Source: a virus. Taken from it: DNA of 37,872 bases. Positions 17,613-25,275 of the stretch are shown here, piece by piece. The position numbers and the translations under genes are program-made. The notes under the pieces were generated by a model. That model did no database searches, was not told where the DNA came from, and was given only the letters and a program-made list of their open reading frames with translations. The stretch's first letter is position 1, and each line of letters opens with the position of its first letter. The stretch lies in the IMG/VR virus record IMGVR_UViG_3300021471_000004, positions 1 to 37,872 of that record; one strand, given 5' to 3'.

Positions 17613-17798
17613 ATGCAGGGAAAGAAAATTTTTCTCAGTAAGACCTTTTGGGCTAACATTGTGGCTCTGGTGGCCATGATAATTCAGGGGGTTACCGGCA
17701 AACAGTTTATGGATTTGCAGGCTCAGGGCACGATACTCGCGCTTATCAATATCATTCTTAGAGCCGTGACTAAAGAGCCGATAGTCTGGAAAACGTGA
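17613..17798 (+). CDS. Holin-like small membrane protein
   Basis: The 61-residue protein starts at ATG 17613 behind a perfect TAAGGAGG site. It contains SKTFWANIVALVAMIIQGVT followed by QGTILALINIILRAVTKEPI: two hydrophobic helices separated by a short polar turn, and a charged end. The SKTFW and INIILRxxTKEPI signatures are typical of a widespread class of small phage holin-like proteins. The stop overlaps the next gene by four bases. The killer function is inferred from family pattern and position. Confidence 0.8.
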   Translation: MQGKKIFLSKTFWANIVALVAMIIQGVTGKQFMDLQAQGTILALINIILRAVTKEPIVWKT

Positions 17799-18067
17799 AT
17801 CCGGTAATTGGCAAAGCTTTAGATTTCGGGAAGTCTCTTTTATTTTACTTCTCGGCCGATGAGAGAAGGAAGCGCCGCAATTTAAGTTATTCGGCCTCGG
17901 TAAAGAAAGCTATAAATCTTCAGGAGGAGCACTACGACAGGCTTATAGAATTTCTATCATTCGTCAGGCTCAAGGCTAAATTTAAAAACCCCGATGATAA
18001 GAAGAAATTCTCCAAATTAGCCTACCGCCTCAAGAAAGACGGGCGGATATTCAAACGATTGACGTAG
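17795..18067 (+). CDS. Unknown basic protein (90 aa), last gene of virion operon
   Basis: I do not recognise this protein. It is strongly basic (clusters such as DERRKRRN and RLKKDGRIFKRLT), mostly helical, with one weak hydrophobic stretch near residues 12-20 (GKSLLFYFS). It overlaps the holin-like gene by ATGA and ends the plus-strand block, with its stop 17 bases inside the 3' end of a minus-strand gene. A lysis or DNA-binding role is possible, but neither can be supported by motif. Confidence 0.65.
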   Translation: MNPVIGKALDFGKSLLFYFSADERRKRRNLSYSASVKKAINLQEEHYDRLIEFLSFVRLKAKFKNPDDKKKFSKLAYRLKKDGRIFKRLT

Positions 18068-18236
18068 TAGACCGGGTACGGGCGCTTTTGCGGTAGTATT
18101 TATTCCAATACTCCCGCATACTTTTAATGTGATAGCGGTACTGGCATTTTGGGCTTCCGCATGTTTTCTTCTTAACCGGCCGTTCTCCGCAATAGGGACA
18201 CAATTCTTTAGTGCGATAAGTTACTTTTATTTTCAT
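18051..18236 (-). CDS. Small zinc-ribbon-like protein (61 aa)
   Basis: The protein contains LCPYCGERPVKKKTCGSPKC, i.e. a CxxC pair, a short basic spacer and a CxxxxC pair, followed by QYRYH and a basic helical tail. Four cysteines in this spacing can hold one zinc ion; such proteins are common small phage regulators or nuclease-associated factors. The gene is the last of the minus block and starts six bases after another small cysteine protein. Its 3' end overlaps the plus-strand 90-aa gene by 17 bases, and its coding sequence contains the hairpin at 18089-18118. Confidence 0.65.
   Translation of the reverse strand: MKIKVTYRTKELCPYCGERPVKKKTCGSPKCQYRYHIKSMREYWNKYYRKSARTRSTTSIV
18089..18118. 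terminator. Hairpin at the convergence of the two blocks
   Basis: TGCGG-T-AGTATT, loop TATTCC, AATACT-C-CCGCA gives an 11-bp stem with one mismatch. In the plus direction it is followed by ACTTTTAATG, a short U-run. It lies 22 bases after the last plus-strand stop, so it may terminate the virion operon, while being inside the minus-strand zinc-ribbon gene. Confidence 0.45.
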
Positions 18237-18242
18237 AACCGT

Positions 18243-18407
18243 TTAATATTTTGTGAAAGGTTTCACAATCTTTATAGGGCATTTTATCACTTTCACCCAG
18301 GGGAATTGTTTACATGTCCGCGCGCAATCGGCGCAGAACTCGTTAACCGGCTCTACAATGCCTCTATTTCGCGCGAGATTGCCCTTTTTAGTTTTTAGTC
18401 TTACCAT
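18243..18407 (-). CDS. Small cysteine-rich protein (54 aa)
   Basis: ATG at 18407 opens a 54-codon frame. The protein starts MVRLKTKKGNLARNRG, then has FCADCARTCKQFPWVKVIKC: a CxxCxxxC set with a fourth cysteine eleven residues later, again likely to bind zinc. An in-frame stop just upstream fixes the start; AAGG about ten bases ahead is a modest ribosome site. It is followed at once by the zinc-ribbon gene, so the two cysteine proteins form the end of the minus operon. Function unknown. Confidence 0.6.
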   Translation of the reverse strand: MVRLKTKKGNLARNRGIVEPVNEFCADCARTCKQFPWVKVIKCPIKIVKPFTKY

Positions 18408-18457
18408 GTTCGATATACCTTAAGAATAAAACCTCCTTTAAATCGAAAATATGAGCC

Positions 18458-19789
18458 TCATGTGATTATAAACACCTTATCGCCCTTTTTCTTGGGTTTC
18501 AGGAGATTGTTGATTATTTCCTCAGCCTGTTTTTCTTGCCCGGGAATTATGTTGTCCCTGGCTTTATCCAGAAACTCTTTGCTTATGTCAAAACGCCCTA
18601 TAATTTTGTTAACCGCCGCCAGATTATACAATAATTTAAATTCATTAGGTGATAAATTTAACGCTATAGTCCAAAAGATAATGGCTTCCTGATAGCTTCC
18701 GGCCGCCCACCGTTTTAAGGCTCTCGTGTGCCAGCCGTACCAAGCATGGGGGTCTTCCGATACCGAACATTCCACAACCCAAAAATCGTCTCTCCACTGT
18801 TTAAGGCACGAGAAGAACCTGCCGAAATAATATCCGATAACCAGGGCCGAAACATACACCGGAGCGAAGGAAAGAAGCGAAGCCGTAAATACCGTTATAC
18901 CGATAAGGGGGATATATAGATATCTTTCGGATATTTCCTGCTGTACCCTGAATAGATTACTAAAAGGAATTATAGTTATTAAGTACCACAACAGACTTTT
19001 CGTGGCTAAATGATAAGGGAGCTTCCACAATAGCAAAATCGCTGACACGACCAGAGCCAGCCCGGCCAGGAAGTAGCGGTCTATTTTATAAGCTTTATTT
19101 TTCTTGCTGCCAGCGCAGGACTGTAAAAAGTTATGGTAAAAAGCTACCTTATGGCACAGTATGGACGAACAGAAATACCAGCCGATAGTTTTAAGCATTA
19201 ATATAATTTTACCGGCATGAAACGTTTTATCTTCGTTGACCCTCTCGGAAGAAGCCTTAAACGATACCGCCTTAAAAAACTTCTTATACCAGATAAGGCA
19301 GTTTGCTGCAGCCGCGAGAATCCAGACGGGGTGAAAGAGCATTAGAGCGAAGGGGGCCAGATAACCCACGGTGTAGAATCCGCATATAAACACTAAATAT
19401 AACGAAGCCGCGCGGGGGAAAAGCGCCAGAGCGTAAACCATAAATAAAGCGGTCACGGAGTAGGCCCTTCCGGAAATCCAGACGCTTCCGTGCTGTCCCA
19501 TGGGATGGACGGCAAACAATAAAGCCGCTACGAATGAAACGTTATTTTTCCCGAAAGCCAGGAATATCCCCAGCACAACGCCCAGATGTATAAGCATAGT
19601 AAGCAGATGGTCAGCCCAGGGTTTGAGCCTCAGAGAGCCGGTCAGCCATAAGAAATACTTGTGTAATTTATTGCGGTATTTGGGAGGGTTTTTAAACACC
19701 GGAATATCATCGGAAACGTACCCGAACTTCAAAACCGGAAACTGGGAAATCAGAACCGTAAGTATTAAGATTCCAATCTGAACATCCAT
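18458..19789 (-). CDS. TMTC-like GT-C membrane glycosyltransferase with C-terminal TPR
   Basis: The 443-residue protein starts with a membrane helix followed by FGYVSDDIPVFKNPP, where Asp27-Asp28 match the acidic first-loop motif of GT-C enzymes. LLFAVHPMGQHGSVWISGRA (residues 89-107) is close to the hallmark LLFAvHP....vaWisGRa block of TMTC-type O-mannosyltransferases. Further hydrophobic helices follow, and residues from about 345 form TPR-like helices (HTRALKRWAAGSYQEAIIFW and following). Such enzymes transfer a sugar from a polyprenyl-phosphate carrier on the far side of the membrane. The DPM1/GtrB-like gene in the same operon could make that donor. It is the last glycan gene and overlaps the radical SAM gene. 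Confidence 0.8.
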   Translation of the reverse strand: MDVQIGILILTVLISQFPVLKFGYVSDDIPVFKNPPKYRNKLHKYFLWLTGSLRLKPWADHLLTMLIHLGVVLGIFLAFGKNNVSFVAALLFAVHPMGQHGSVWISGRAYSVTALFMVYALALFPRAASLYLVFICGFYTVGYLAPFALMLFHPVWILAAAANCLIWYKKFFKAVSFKASSERVNEDKTFHAGKIILMLKTIGWYFCSSILCHKVAFYHNFLQSCAGSKKNKAYKIDRYFLAGLALVVSAILLLWKLPYHLATKSLLWYLITIIPFSNLFRVQQEISERYLYIPLIGITVFTASLLSFAPVYVSALVIGYYFGRFFSCLKQWRDDFWVVECSVSEDPHAWYGWHTRALKRWAAGSYQEAIIFWTIALNLSPNEFKLLYNLAAVNKIIGRFDISKEFLDKARDNIIPGQEKQAEEIINNLLKPKKKGDKVFIIT

Positions 19790-20763
19790 TTAACACCTTC
19801 CTTTATTCCCCTCCAGATGTATTCTATATCCTCTCTGGTCTTTATATCCCTGAATTTATTATACCAGAAAATAGGGTTTAATGCCGCTGAATAATGCCGG
19901 TCGAGGTATTTTTTTAAATGCTCGCCCTCTGGATTGCCTTTAAGCAGAGGGTTATAATACGAACTCTGGGCGGTCTTAGCGTAGCCTTTTATAAGCATTT
20001 TCCTGACGAATCTTACTGTGTTCATGGTATCTTTGGGAGTTTCCCAGGGATAACCTACCATGTAGCTTATATGCGGCTCAAGCCCCGCCTCTGAGGCCTT
20101 CTTAAGAGTTGACTCGACTCTGTTGACATCGATATTGCCTTTATGTATTCTGTCCAGAGTGTCCTGATTTATGGATTCAAGTCCAAACAGCACCATTCTA
20201 AAACCGGCTTCTCTCATTTTGCGGTAATCGGCTTTTGCGTCAAGGCGCAGGTTACAGCCTAGCCTTATCGGCAATTTAAGAGCTATTATATCGTCACAAA
20301 AAGCGTCAAGCCATTCTCCGTCAGGGAAAGTAGCGCTGTCGTCGAATATTTCCCGGAAGCCCATTTCATGGCACTGGATTATCTCCTCAAGTATCGAATC
20401 CGATGGGCGCACGAACACAGAGTTTTTCAAAGACTCAACGCAGAATAAACACCTTCCCCACAGACACCCTGAAGCTGACATAATATATGTTCCGGGAAGA
20501 TATTTAAAATTTCCGTTGTTCTGGTATTCCCACCATTTCGTGAATATTCTGTCGGGAGGAGGCAGTTGGCGGAAGGGAATATCTTCCGGTTCGGTAATAA
20601 CTTTATCGTAATGGCCGCTTGTGTTGTCCGGGTTCCAGTAGACTTCGTGCCCCCGCTCCCGGTAATACTGAGCCTGCATTGCTAAAAGCACCGGATAGAT
20701 TTTCCTTCTTTTCTGGCGCTGTCTCTGCTGGCTGTAGCAATGGGGTATGTATAGTATCTTCAT
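19765..20763 (-). CDS. Radical SAM enzyme
   Basis: The 332-residue protein contains SASGCLWGRCLFCVE with Cys100, Cys105 and Cys108, a CX4CX2C variant of the [4Fe-4S] site rather than the standard CX3CX2C. Later SPASM-free radical SAM features follow: LRLDA at the beta-strand after the GxIxG-like region, VLFGLESINQDTLDRIHKG (the classic GlE motif), and HISYMVGYPWET. The N-terminal ~90 residues are short for a full B12-binding domain. The substrate is unknown; in a glycan operon it may modify a sugar or lipid. It overlaps its neighbours at both ends. Confidence 0.88.
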   Translation of the reverse strand: MKILYIPHCYSQQRQRQKRRKIYPVLLAMQAQYYRERGHEVYWNPDNTSGHYDKVITEPEDIPFRQLPPPDRIFTKWWEYQNNGNFKYLPGTYIMSASGCLWGRCLFCVESLKNSVFVRPSDSILEEIIQCHEMGFREIFDDSATFPDGEWLDAFCDDIIALKLPIRLGCNLRLDAKADYRKMREAGFRMVLFGLESINQDTLDRIHKGNIDVNRVESTLKKASEAGLEPHISYMVGYPWETPKDTMNTVRFVRKMLIKGYAKTAQSSYYNPLLKGNPEGEHLKKYLDRHYSAALNPIFWYNKFRDIKTREDIEYIWRGIKEGVKWMFRLES

Positions 20764-21755
20764 GACATAAACTCCTCGATTATATCGTCCAGGCTGTAGC
20801 GGTAGTCCCAGGACGGATAATGTTCCATGAATTTGCTGACGTCGCTGACGTACCAGATATGGTCGGCGCGGCGGGGCCTGTCAAGGTAGGTATACCTCAA
20901 CTCGAACCTCTCGATTGCCTCTAAAACCGATATATTATTATTCTTGCCTCCGCCCATATTGTACACTTCGCCTTTTCTGGGGTTGAGGAAGTAATAAAAG
21001 AAAGCCCGCGCCAAATCGTGGGCGTGGATAATATCTCTGACCTGCTTCCCCTTGTATCCGTAGATTGTGTATTTTCTCCTTTCCTTACGGCATTTGGCCA
21101 TATAAGCTAAAAACCCGTGCTGTTCAACCCCGGCGTGGGCCTTGCCTGTGATACATCCGCAACGGAATATTCCGGTATTAAGATTGAAGTATTTGCCGTA
21201 TTCCTGGGCCATCATATCACCGGCGAGTTTAGATACTCCAAATAAAGAATGGGCGGTGTGGTCGATTAGCATGTTCTCGTTAATTCCCGATAAGTTATAA
21301 GGTTCATATCTCTTGGGGAGTTCCCTTAGCGCTATTTTGTTGGGGTTGACTCCGTATACTTTGTTGGTGGAGACATAGATAAAAATCGCCTCCGGGCAGT
21401 ATTTTCTAAAATTATTGAGTAGTATCAGGGTTCCATTGGCGTTGATAGTAAAATCTTCTATGGGATCTACAACGGCCCAATCGTGGGAAGGCTGGGCGGC
21501 GGCATGTATCACCAGCACCGGTTTATAATGCCTAAATAGCTCCTCCATAATAGTCGCGTCTCTTATATCGGCGTCAGCGTGGGTATAATTGTCGTCTATT
21601 ATCTTATTTTTAAACACGTCGCCATCAACGCCGAAGAAGTGCTTCCTTCGGTTGTTATCTATTCCTATTACATGAAAGCCTTTGTTCAGAAAGAACCGGG
21701 AGGCTTCAAGCCCTACTAATCCGCACGAGCCAGTTATCAATACGTTTCTTTTCAT
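20760..21755 (-). CDS. NAD-dependent epimerase/dehydratase, CDP-paratose 2-epimerase-like
   Basis: The 331-residue extended SDR protein has the NAD-binding GSCGLVG (residues 9-15), the STNKVYG segment (129-135) and YKGKQVRDIIHAHDLA, all typical of the tyvelose/CDP-paratose 2-epimerase branch. The usual catalytic YxxxK is FGVSK here (Phe172, Lys176). This is seen in a subgroup with LFGxSK, so activity may use another residue, or the enzyme may catalyse a different step. Role: modification of a nucleotide sugar for the glycan made by this operon. It overlaps both neighbours by a few bases. Confidence 0.87.
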   Translation of the reverse strand: MKRNVLITGSCGLVGLEASRFFLNKGFHVIGIDNNRRKHFFGVDGDVFKNKIIDDNYTHADADIRDATIMEELFRHYKPVLVIHAAAQPSHDWAVVDPIEDFTINANGTLILLNNFRKYCPEAIFIYVSTNKVYGVNPNKIALRELPKRYEPYNLSGINENMLIDHTAHSLFGVSKLAGDMMAQEYGKYFNLNTGIFRCGCITGKAHAGVEQHGFLAYMAKCRKERRKYTIYGYKGKQVRDIIHAHDLARAFFYYFLNPRKGEVYNMGGGKNNNISVLEAIERFELRYTYLDRPRRADHIWYVSDVSKFMEHYPSWDYRYSLDDIIEEFMS

Positions 21756-22453
21756 AGCTTCCTCCTGAAAAATCCTTTGATAAAAGATGCAACATAATGA
21801 TACACAACCCCTATAGTACCCACTAAAGCCTTCTTAATCAAAAAGCCCCGGTGCTTTCCGTATGTTGAAACCTGCTTCCAGAATGGGCGGTACAGCGAGC
21901 GGCGGTTGTGATACACCAAAAGCCCAGGATGGTAATACACGGCACAACCTATTTCCCTGCAGAGTAAGCTGTCCTCTCCGGTAAGATAAGGCTTAAAATC
22001 AACCATGTAGCCTTTTTTGATTATCAGGTTAAACGTGGGAAATTCGTTTACTATCCTGGCCTTTTTGGGAGTAACCCGGTAGGAGTAAGGAAGGAGCTTC
22101 AATATAAAATCAGTTACCTTCTGGGAGTCAGAAGCCGACGGAGGAAGTACGCCGGGCCCGCAGACCGCTCCGTAAGTCCTTAGTAGATTTTTGGCCGTGA
22201 TTAACCAATCATCCGGAGGGTAGGCGTCCGAGTCAATAAAAGCCAAATAACTGCCTTTAGCCATTTTCATGGCGTGATTGCGCTTCTGGGCCGGTAACCC
22301 GGGGCAAACGTTATCGTCGATAGCCAATATTTCCCAGCTTCCCTTAAGCCTCCGGCAGTGCCATAGACAACGGACAATGTACTTGTCGGCTGTTTTGTAG
22401 GGTATTATTATTGAAAAATCCGGATTTTCAGAGTTTCTAAAAAAATGCGCCAT
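21752..22453 (-). CDS. GT2-family glycosyltransferase
   Basis: The 233-residue protein starts with a GT-A Rossmann-like strand (FSIIIPYKTADKYIVRCL), has QKRNHAMKMAKGSYLAFIDS with the DxD at Asp74-x-Asp76 (DSDAYP), and then TGEDSLLCREIG, matching the ED base motif. A C-terminal membrane-associated helix (GFLIKKALVGTIGVVYHYVA) ends the protein. It should transfer a sugar from a nucleotide donor to a lipid-linked acceptor at the inner membrane face. It overlaps the upstream DPM1-like gene by 46 bases. Confidence 0.9.
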   Translation of the reverse strand: MAHFFRNSENPDFSIIIPYKTADKYIVRCLWHCRRLKGSWEILAIDDNVCPGLPAQKRNHAMKMAKGSYLAFIDSDAYPPDDWLITAKNLLRTYGAVCGPGVLPPSASDSQKVTDFILKLLPYSYRVTPKKARIVNEFPTFNLIIKKGYMVDFKPYLTGEDSLLCREIGCAVYYHPGLLVYHNRRSLYRPFWKQVSTYGKHRGFLIKKALVGTIGVVYHYVASFIKGFFRRKL

Positions 22454-22971
22454 AACATTTTTAGCGACACTTTTCCTTTTATACTGGCCTCTATGGGTAT
22501 TTCTATTATTCTGGCTTTGTTTTTCTTAAGCTTGTTTAGTATTTCTATATCGAAAGCGTACCCGTCGGTTTTCCAACTCGGTAAAATATTCCTTCTGAAC
22601 ATCTTTAAACCCGTCTGGGTGTCGAAGGGAAGCGCAAACATCAAGCGGATATAGACGCGAGATAAGTAGGTTATAATCTTACGGTGCAGCGGAGAATTAA
22701 CTACGGTCTTACTTCCTATAACGGCGTCGCAATCCTCAAGAAACGGCAGAAATCTCTTTATCATCTTGGGGGATATATCGCCGTCGGCGTCCAGGAATAT
22801 TATTATATCCCCTTTGGCTTCCTTAAGAGCTTCCCTTAAGGCCCAGCCCTTGCCTTTTCCGTAACGGTCGGTGGCTATTATAATTTGTTCGCAGGGAAAG
22901 GCTTTCTCAATTTCCTTGACAAATTCTTCAATGTTGTTTTCTAAATGATTGGGTATTAGAACTGAGAACAT
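22408..22971 (-). CDS. DPM1/GtrB-like polyprenyl-phosphate glycosyltransferase (GT2, short)
   Basis: The 187-residue protein shows GKGKGWALREALKEAKGDII, then LDADGDISP (DxD at residues 61-63), VIGSK, and FDTQTGLKMFRR. These are the signatures of the dolichol/undecaprenyl-phosphate sugar synthases (DPM1, GtrB). The C-terminal membrane helices of GtrB are missing, and the N-terminus is short, so it is a minimal catalytic domain. It probably loads one sugar on a polyprenyl phosphate for the GT-C enzyme encoded downstream in the same operon. It overlaps both neighbours. Confidence 0.87.
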   Translation of the reverse strand: MFSVLIPNHLENNIEEFVKEIEKAFPCEQIIIATDRYGKGKGWALREALKEAKGDIIIFLDADGDISPKMIKRFLPFLEDCDAVIGSKTVVNSPLHRKIITYLSRVYIRLMFALPFDTQTGLKMFRRNILPSWKTDGYAFDIEILNKLKKNKARIIEIPIEASIKGKVSLKMLWRIFLETLKIRIFQ

Positions 22972-23725
22972 CCAGCAACCTCCTGTATTTTCTATATACC
23001 CCGTCCAAATCCCAGCCCGTGGCGTAGGCGTAGGATTGAACTACGGGGTTGGTATAAAATGGATATTCGTTATCAGTCAGTATAGCCAGCGAATTAACCC
23101 CTTCCGTTAAATATATTATTTTGTCTATTTTAATACGTTTTCGCTTGTAAGGCAACTCCACCCAGATATTAGGCTCAAATATCGGGAACATTTTCGCTCT
23201 AAGCTTGGTAAACACAAAATCAAGCTTTTGGCTGAAGGTAAGAGGATAGTTAATTTTTTTGGCGGTGTGCCAGCTTAAAGAAGTATTGGCCAAAAGAGGG
23301 GTGGCGGTCAAAGTCCTGTCGATTATTACCAGCTCATCGGAACAGAATTTAGCGCCCTGGGATACCTTCTCAAGCACAATGGTAGTCTTTCCTGAATTGG
23401 GAAAGCCAACCGCTAACACCCCCTCGCCGTTTTCCTCCCACGCCGCCCCGTGTATCAACAAGCAATCGTCCTCCACGCAGTTTATTTGTGTAAGCTGTTT
23501 CTGAAGCCAATCGATGTTATGATACTTTAAGAACGACCACATTTTATTCATCATAGGGGTAACGTAGATGTGCTTTAAGGATTTAACGGCGAATTTGCAG
23601 GGAAAGGGATAATCCAGTTGATAAAAAATAGTGTCGCTGTGCTTATCATACAGATAATCGCCTACCCGGCGTCCCACGCATTTTATGTTAGATACTACGG
23701 TCAACGGAACAACGTAACCCATCAT
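22928..23725 (-). CDS. HPr-kinase-like P-loop protein
   Basis: The 265-residue protein has the layout of the HPr kinase/phosphorylase C-terminal fold: LLIHGAAWEENGEGVLAVG (His92 strand), Walker A GFPNSGKTT (residues 107-115), and SDELVIID (129-136). A C-terminal half lacks the usual HprK signature motif as far as I can see. Relatives in bacterial polysaccharide loci are common but their substrates are mostly unknown. It may phosphorylate a sugar or a protein in the glycan pathway. It is embedded between glycosyltransferases with overlaps of 38-44 bases. Confidence 0.78.
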   Translation of the reverse strand: MMGYVVPLTVVSNIKCVGRRVGDYLYDKHSDTIFYQLDYPFPCKFAVKSLKHIYVTPMMNKMWSFLKYHNIDWLQKQLTQINCVEDDCLLIHGAAWEENGEGVLAVGFPNSGKTTIVLEKVSQGAKFCSDELVIIDRTLTATPLLANTSLSWHTAKKINYPLTFSQKLDFVFTKLRAKMFPIFEPNIWVELPYKRKRIKIDKIIYLTEGVNSLAILTDNEYPFYTNPVVQSYAYATGWDLDGVYRKYRRLLDVLSSNTQSFRKQH

Positions 23726-24503
23726 ATACTCCCTTACAAAAATGAAACGCCATATTAGGTTTACATCTGAGGTACATACTTATAACGTACAATGCCACCA
23801 TCACCGGGAAAAACATCAGGCTCAACCCGTGCTTCTTGTTGAATATTACTTTATTCCTGCCCATGAAATAGGCGTTTACATCGCTTCTGAAATCGGGCGT
23901 TCTGGAATAGGTATAAGATTTATGATATACCACGCTGCCGACTGATTTAACTATCCTGTACCCTAAGTTTTTCAGGCGGTAGCAGAGGTCGGCTTCGTCA
24001 AGCTCAATGGGAAAGTTGCAGTGGTCAAACCCCCGCACCTTCTTGAAAATACTCCTCTTAATCAAAAAAGCGTTAGCTACCTCGTCCACTTCATATACCC
24101 CTTTAGGGTTGGCATAGACCATTTCCAGGTAAGAGCGGTTAACGTAGTCGTCGGTAGTAAACCCCAATACTTTGTTTCTCTTCGAACCGCCGTCGCATAC
24201 TTTATCATGATTATAGGCGTAGCACCCCACGAACCCCACAACGCCGACCCTGCTGTATTTAGCTACCTCTATCGCTTCCTCAAGCGAACCTTTCTTTAAG
24301 GTGTTATCATCATCGATGAAAAGCAGATACTCGCTCTTGGCCTGAAAAGCCCCCTTATTCCTCTTTTGAGATAAGCTTAAATTCTCATCGTTTACGACGA
24401 TTACCTCTTTCACCGGAGGCAGAGAGCGGATTAACTGGGCGCATTCTTTCTTTCTTGACGGAAGGGTGGGAATTATTACGCTAACATTTAACATAATCTT
24501 CAA
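23688..24503 (-). CDS. GT2-family glycosyltransferase
   Basis: The 271-residue protein has the GT-A start VSVIIPTLPSRKKECAQLI, SQKRNKGAFQAKSEYLLFID with DDD at residues 64-66, a long acceptor region, and FPIELDEADLCYRLKNLGYR, the usual ED/ExDL..R block. A C-terminal hydrophobic helix (LMFFPVMVALYVISMYL) suggests membrane association. Resembles rhamnosyltransferase-type GT2 enzymes, but donor and acceptor cannot be told. Overlaps the HprK-like gene by 38 bases and the next GT2 gene by 23. Confidence 0.9.
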   Translation of the reverse strand: MKIMLNVSVIIPTLPSRKKECAQLIRSLPPVKEVIVVNDENLSLSQKRNKGAFQAKSEYLLFIDDDNTLKKGSLEEAIEVAKYSRVGVVGFVGCYAYNHDKVCDGGSKRNKVLGFTTDDYVNRSYLEMVYANPKGVYEVDEVANAFLIKRSIFKKVRGFDHCNFPIELDEADLCYRLKNLGYRIVKSVGSVVYHKSYTYSRTPDFRSDVNAYFMGRNKVIFNKKHGLSLMFFPVMVALYVISMYLRCKPNMAFHFCKGVYDGLRCSVDRSI

Positions 24504-25275
24504 CTCCTTTTTTTAAAAGATACCCCAACATTAGTAAAAACCAGATTATTTTTTTGTAATGAAAGTCGCTATGCCTTATATGAAACCTGAGCCAGTTAGC
24601 CAGCCTGCTCATGCCAAAACCTTTAAAGCGTTCTTTGTAGGTCGGCAGTTTTTCGAGCATATGCCAAAGATAGGCGGAGGTAACGTATTTTAATTGATAG
24701 CCTAAATTTTTAATTTTATACACGGCGTCAATATCGTACCATTCGCAAACCCCTTTATAGCTTTCGTCAAACCCTCCTATCCGCCGCAGTAAAAAAGTGC
24801 GCACCGCCCAATTAGTCCCTTCCAGGTAATCTATTTGATATTCTTTTTCAAAATCCAGTTTCTCAGCGAAATTAGAGCCGTAGGACACTGAACCGCATTT
24901 GTATATTTTAGCCGGAGCAAAAGGGTCATTATCAAAGAGCCAGGTTAGCCACGCTGGAGGACACGCAGCAACGCGGATACTGTCTCTGTAACCCCTTCGC
25001 TCCGGCACAACGAAAGTAGGGCCGGTAACTCCCCCTATTTCGGGCCTGGAGAAACCGGATAAAATATTCTCAAGCCATAGTCTTGGTATTCTAACATCTT
25101 CGTCCACCCTTATAAATATATCGCCTTTGGCTTTTTCAAGCGCCAAATTCATGGCCTTGACAATTCCTTTTTCCTTGGCGTGGATTATTTCGAAATTCCT
25201 GTAAGACTGCTTCTTCAAATCGCTGACTACGATTTGGGGGAGCCTTTTGGATAATATTACGATACTTGCTAACAT
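24481..25275 (-). CDS. GT2-family glycosyltransferase
   Basis: The 264-residue protein starts ASIVILSKRLPQIVVSDLKK, carries GIVKAMNLALEKAKGDIFIR with a D-E-D triad at residues 58-60, GGVTGPTF, and WAVRTFLLRRIGGFDESYKG followed by EWYDIDAVYKIKNLGY as the acceptor-side acidic motif. These fit GT2 glycosyltransferases of cell-surface glycans. A hydrophobic helix lies near the C-terminus (IIWFLLMLGYLLKKG). Its start overlaps the small membrane-protein gene upstream by seven bases. Confidence 0.9.
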   Translation of the reverse strand: MLASIVILSKRLPQIVVSDLKKQSYRNFEIIHAKEKGIVKAMNLALEKAKGDIFIRVDEDVRIPRLWLENILSGFSRPEIGGVTGPTFVVPERRGYRDSIRVAACPPAWLTWLFDNDPFAPAKIYKCGSVSYGSNFAEKLDFEKEYQIDYLEGTNWAVRTFLLRRIGGFDESYKGVCEWYDIDAVYKIKNLGYQLKYVTSAYLWHMLEKLPTYKERFKGFGMSRLANWLRFHIRHSDFHYKKIIWFLLMLGYLLKKGVEDYVKC

